45,505 nt of DNA from Dysgonamonadaceae bacterium. GTDB lineage: Bacteria; Bacteroidota; Bacteroidia; Bacteroidales; Azobacteroidaceae. The stretch lies in NCBI GenBank assembly GCA_031272085.1, contig JAISUN010000129.1, forward strand, positions 1 through 45,505, read 5' to 3'. The position numbers and the translations under genes were made by a program. The first letter of the stretch is position 1. Each line of letters opens with the position of its first letter. The notes beneath the pieces are model-generated. The model was not told the DNA's origin and searched no databases. It saw nothing but the letters and a program-made list of their open reading frames with translations. Below, in pieces: positions 41,981 through 45,505 of this stretch.

Positions 41981-44900
41981 ATGAAAACACATATTTTTAT
42001 ATTCATCTTATTGATAGCGCTTTATCAAAATACTTTTTCGCAAAGCGCTACGCAAAACTACATTAAAGTAAGAACTGTAACAAACGAACAGGCTACGACA
42101 TATTTGGATGAAATCCAATATTTCGATGGCCTTGGTCGCCAGAATCAAACTGTTCAGGCAGGGATTACTGCAAATCATAACGATTTGGCAACACTCCAAG
42201 AATATGATAACTGTGGTCGCAAAGCAAAAGAATGGTTGCCGGTAATTGTTTTGGGAAGCAACGGCGCATTTGTTCCAAATTTCAGCAGTAAGGCTTCAAC
42301 TACATATAACAACACAACTTACAACTCAAATTCAGATTCTGAACCATGGTCGTATCCTGTTTATGAATCTTCGCCACTTAACCGCATTTTGCAACAGTTC
42401 GGAGCCGGAGTTAACTGGCATTCAGCCGGAAAATCGGTAAAAACTGAATTTCTTGCTTACAATAGCAATAACCCGTGCGCCTATTATTATGTGTCAGGAG
42501 ACAATCTTATGAAAAACGGAAACTATATAAATGGTTCTTTGTTTTTAACAAAAATTACAGATGAAGATGGAAATATATCATTTGAATTTAAAGATAAACT
42601 TGACAAAATAGTTTTGCAAAGGCAAATAAACAATGGCGTAAATAATGATACTTACTATGTCTATGATGATTTTGGCAATTTGCGCTATGTCCTACCGCCT
42701 ATGGCTTCGGACGCGCTTACAGGAAACAGTTATTCGTCGGAAAATACAATAATTAAAAATTACGCTTACTTTTATCAATATAATTCGCGTAATTTGGTCA
42801 AGGCTAAACGATTACCCGGGTGTGAACCTGTATTTTATGTTTATGATTGTGCCGACCGCCTGATATTTTCGCAAGATGGCGAACAGCGCAAGCAGGGAAA
42901 ATGGCTGTTTACGATTCCCGATAAAATCGGAAGAACAATCCTCACAGGGACATGCACTAACTCTCTTAATTACAATTCTATCATAAGTTCGCCTGTCTAT
43001 GCCATTATTTCTACCAATTCGACATATAAAGGTTATACAGTGAATGGAGTAAGTCCAGCAAATCCTGTTATCTTGTCCGTTAACTATTATGACAGTTACA
43101 ATTTTCGCGGATTTATACCACAGACAATGTTTAAACCAGATACAGACGCCGATTTCAACAAATACTATTCTACAAGTGCAAGCAGTTTGCTTACCGGTAC
43201 TTTAAATGCGGTAATTGACGGCGCCTCAAATCCATCGCAATACCTTTGGACAGTTATATTTTACGACTATCGAGGGCAGATAATACAAACCGTTTCAAAT
43301 AATCAGGCGAGTGGAATAAATGAAGAGTACGTCGCATATAATTTTATCGGCCAGCCTGTTAAGAAAAAAATTGCATGCTCCGTTCCTGCAAATTATTATG
43401 AGGCGGAAGAGGAAGAAACCGAAGAAGATGAAGATGGTGAAGTTGAAGATGTAGCATTAATAAGGTCGTATGAAAACTATCGCTACGAGTATGACCATGC
43501 AGGCAGGTTGCTAAAAGTCTGGCACAAACTTAATGGCAAAACAGAAGTTTTGATGTCCGAAAATTCTTATGACGAACTTGGAAGACTGAAAACAAACACT
43601 CCATTCAATCTTCCAAAATTCAAAACGGAATATGCTTATAATGTCCGTTCGTGGACAACAAGCATCAGTAACTCAAAGCCATTCTGGGAATATATCGGCT
43701 ATACTTTTGGCGGAAATATTGAAGCCACTCAATGGAATTACAATGGAATTCAGCGGGCTTATTCTTTCGATTACGACAATCTTTCGAGACTCGTTAATGC
43801 GCATGCTTCAATTCCTGCTGCAAACGATTATTCTGTAAGTTATCAGTATGACAAGCATGGCAATATTACTCATATTACGCGTGGTACGCTGGATAATCTT
43901 ACTCTTAATTACAATGCAGGCAACCAATTGTATAATATCAGCGATGCCGTGGATAATTCACCATTAAATTCGGTATATGAATTTAAGAATTATTCAACAT
44001 CCTCCGGCGCAGAATACACATGGAATACAGTAGGAGCAATGACAAAAGATTTAAACAAAGGCATTTCGGAAATTGCATATAATGTTTTGAATTTACCTTT
44101 GAGGGTAGATATAAAAAATCCAGTTGCCGAAGCGAGAAATGAATACACATATTCGGCCGACGGTCATAAACTGAAAACCGTAACTCGCTGGAACAGCCAT
44201 TACTCCACAAATCCTGTTGTCGGTACGGCAGTTGCTTCCGGTAACTTAAATTCTTCCTCTACAACCGAATATATTGGCAATTATACCTTTGAAAACAAGG
44301 TTTTAAAGCGAATTTCTACCGAAAACGGTTATTATGACGGAAATAATTATTACTTTTACGTCCGTAATCATCTTGGAAGCAACGTTATGGTAGCGGACAA
44401 AAACGGAAATATAGTACAGGCAACTCATTACTTTCCATTTGGGTTGTCAATGAGCGAGAGTACCGGACAAGGCATACAGTCATACAAGTTCACCGGCAAG
44501 GAACTTGACATGGAACACGGGTTGAATCTCTACGATTTTGAGGCCCGCACCTACGACCCTGCTGTCGGGCGGTTTACTTCGGTTGACCCTTTGGCGGAGA
44601 AGTATTATAGCATTAGCCCGTATGCGTATTGTGCGGATAATCCTTTACGTTTTATTGACTTACACGGCGATAGCATAAGCGTAGCCGAAGGACACAGAGA
44701 TCAATTTAACAGTTCTCTCAATTCCGTATTTGGTAATTATTCTCAAAATTTTGGTTACACCTCAACGGGTATGCTGACTTATAACGGCTCAACGAAAGGA
44801 ATGACAGGCGACCAAAAAGCAGCATTAAAAGGAATGACCAAAGTTATGAACGAGAGTACAATTACAAATGTTGTTTATGGGGAAAACACTCAAATTACAG

Positions 44901-45283
44901 ATAATAACGGCAATACAAGCACAATAAATGCGTCGGTTGCAGGTGGGGCTGTAACAGTTTTGGCAAGCGAAAATCCAACTTTAAGCCAAAATACGATTTT
45001 AATAAGTCCGTCAATGCCTGCACAAATGACGGTAATGGAAGTTACTTCTGCTTATTATATGCAGCCAATAAACCCTGCTAATGGTGCGCGTTTCAGAGAA
45101 ACTACCGTTCAAACAAATTTCGCTGACGTTACATTTCACGAACTTGGACACGTTATATATCAGGGGCAATCACAGGATAAAGTAATAGATTTTAATAATC
45201 GAGTGCGAAAAATTCTAAACTTGCCCAAACGACCTTATGACGAAACACACAACAGAACTGTGCGACAAACAAACTATGAGTGA
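41981..45283 (+). CDS. Rhs-core protein with C-terminal putative zinc-metallopeptidase toxin
   Basis: 1100 residues from ATG 41981; signal peptide 1-21 (YQNTFSQ). Many YD-repeats: YDDFGNLRYVLPP, YEYDHAGRLLKVWH, YDELGRLKTNTPF, YQYDKHGNITHITRG. The core marks FTGKELDMEHGLNLYDFEARTYDPAVGRFTSVDPLAE, ending at about residue 888, are the Rhs-associated core after which the toxin domain starts. The last about 200 residues are unlike the rest and hold TFHELGHVIYQG, an HExxH zinc site, with a further His in YDETHNRTV. An acidic insert (EAEEEETEEDEDGEVEDV) lies near residue 490. A polymorphic toxin is the best reading; the protease activity is inferred from HELGH only. Confidence 0.82.
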   Translation: MKTHIFIFILLIALYQNTFSQSATQNYIKVRTVTNEQATTYLDEIQYFDGLGRQNQTVQAGITANHNDLATLQEYDNCGRKAKEWLPVIVLGSNGAFVPNFSSKASTTYNNTTYNSNSDSEPWSYPVYESSPLNRILQQFGAGVNWHSAGKSVKTEFLAYNSNNPCAYYYVSGDNLMKNGNYINGSLFLTKITDEDGNISFEFKDKLDKIVLQRQINNGVNNDTYYVYDDFGNLRYVLPPMASDALTGNSYSSENTIIKNYAYFYQYNSRNLVKAKRLPGCEPVFYVYDCADRLIFSQDGEQRKQGKWLFTIPDKIGRTILTGTCTNSLNYNSIISSPVYAIISTNSTYKGYTVNGVSPANPVILSVNYYDSYNFRGFIPQTMFKPDTDADFNKYYSTSASSLLTGTLNAVIDGASNPSQYLWTVIFYDYRGQIIQTVSNNQASGINEEYVAYNFIGQPVKKKIACSVPANYYEAEEEETEEDEDGEVEDVALIRSYENYRYEYDHAGRLLKVWHKLNGKTEVLMSENSYDELGRLKTNTPFNLPKFKTEYAYNVRSWTTSISNSKPFWEYIGYTFGGNIEATQWNYNGIQRAYSFDYDNLSRLVNAHASIPAANDYSVSYQYDKHGNITHITRGTLDNLTLNYNAGNQLYNISDAVDNSPLNSVYEFKNYSTSSGAEYTWNTVGAMTKDLNKGISEIAYNVLNLPLRVDIKNPVAEARNEYTYSADGHKLKTVTRWNSHYSTNPVVGTAVASGNLNSSSTTEYIGNYTFENKVLKRISTENGYYDGNNYYFYVRNHLGSNVMVADKNGNIVQATHYFPFGLSMSESTGQGIQSYKFTGKELDMEHGLNLYDFEARTYDPAVGRFTSVDPLAEKYYSISPYAYCADNPLRFIDLHGDSISVAEGHRDQFNSSLNSVFGNYSQNFGYTSTGMLTYNGSTKGMTGDQKAALKGMTKVMNESTITNVVYGENTQITDNNGNTSTINASVAGGAVTVLASENPTLSQNTILISPSMPAQMTVMEVTSAYYMQPINPANGARFRETTVQTNFADVTFHELGHVIYQGQSQDKVIDFNNRVRKILNLPKRPYDETHNRTVRQTNYE

Positions 45284-45505
45284 TATGAAACATATATTTT
45301 CCGTAATCTGCATTTTGTTTGCTGTTTCCGTGCAACTAAACGCGCAAACCAATCTGTGTGATAGTTTTTGTGTGCAATTCACTGGAGAAAAGAACAATAA
45401 TTTTGAATTTGATATAATCAATAACACACAAGATACTTTATTTTTGTTTGACAGTTATATATTTGACAGAGATAGGTCATTTTATGATAGCACAGCAATT
45501 CAACA
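45276..45505 (+). CDS. Candidate immunity protein, secreted, partial at window end
   Basis: A frame starting at ATG 45276 (or the in-frame ATG 45285, MKHIFSV) overlaps the end of the toxin gene and is open to the window end. It begins with a good signal peptide (IFSVICILFAVSVQLNAQ) followed by TNLCDSFCVQFTGEKNNNFE. The position directly after a variable Rhs toxin tail is where immunity genes lie, and export to the periplasm would fit a toxin acting there. No family recognised; role inferred from context only. Confidence 0.55.
   Translation, partial: MSDMKHIFSVICILFAVSVQLNAQTNLCDSFCVQFTGEKNNNFEFDIINNTQDTLFLFDSYIFDRDRSFYDSTAIQ

Overview
The window looks like chromosomal DNA of a Bacteroidales-type Bacteroidetes. 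Many genes are preceded by the TAnnTTTG -7 box, several secreted proteins end in type IX secretion (Por) tails, and the housekeeping genes are of Bacteroidetes type (pta/ackA, dtd-mazG-deoC, a ResB/CcsA pair, a rhomboid protease next to a membrane-anchored EEP hydrolase). The genus cannot be set from sequence reading alone. I saw no rRNA, tRNA, CRISPR array or insertion sequence.

1-1270: the 3' end of an McrC-type restriction gene, a metallophosphoesterase gene ruined by an internal deletion, and a small promoter-linked ORF whose tail is antisense to the next cluster. This is a scarred junction.

1133-9976 (minus strand): the highlight, a compact operon for a ribosomally made, modified peptide (RiPP). 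In transcription order it encodes a short lasso-B2-like transglutaminase-fold protein, two paralogous radical SAM enzymes, a PqqD-like leader-binding protein, two tyrosine-rich precursor peptides, an HPr-kinase-like protein, two more radical SAM enzymes, an ABC exporter and an NTP_transf_5-like nucleotidyltransferase. The kinase, RRE, B2 peptidase, nucleotidyltransferase and exporter set, and a YxxP leader motif, recall kinase-bearing lasso peptide clusters. The lasso cyclase (Asn-synthetase-like) is absent, and four radical SAM proteins are present instead. The two precursors arose by a tandem duplication that left a dead piece of the PqqD-like gene between them; the leaders stayed alike and the cores diverged.

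10040-15852: a LeuA/CimA-type synthase, a single-gene restriction-modification enzyme, an indolepyruvate oxidoreductase beta gene without its alpha partner, and an AraC-family regulator. 15859-18150: ccsA and resB for cytochrome c maturation, preceded by a separate promoter-terminator unit that looks like a small RNA. 18222-21431: pta, a 3-hydroxyacyl-CoA dehydrogenase-like gene and ackA. 21602-27194: dtd, mazG-like, deoC, vanZ-like, rhomboid, EEP hydrolase and guaA, ending in a strong bidirectional terminator.

27243-37145 (minus strand): two secreted CotH-like proteins with type IX tails, a GH2 beta-galactosidase, and a membrane-spanning regulator with a Kelch-like outer domain and a SARP-like DNA-binding inner domain. 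37354-45505: a visibly AT-richer block with an Rhs/YD secreted protein, a small type IX-tailed protein, an Rhs-core protein ending in a putative HELGH zinc-protease toxin, and a partial secreted candidate immunity protein cut by the window end.
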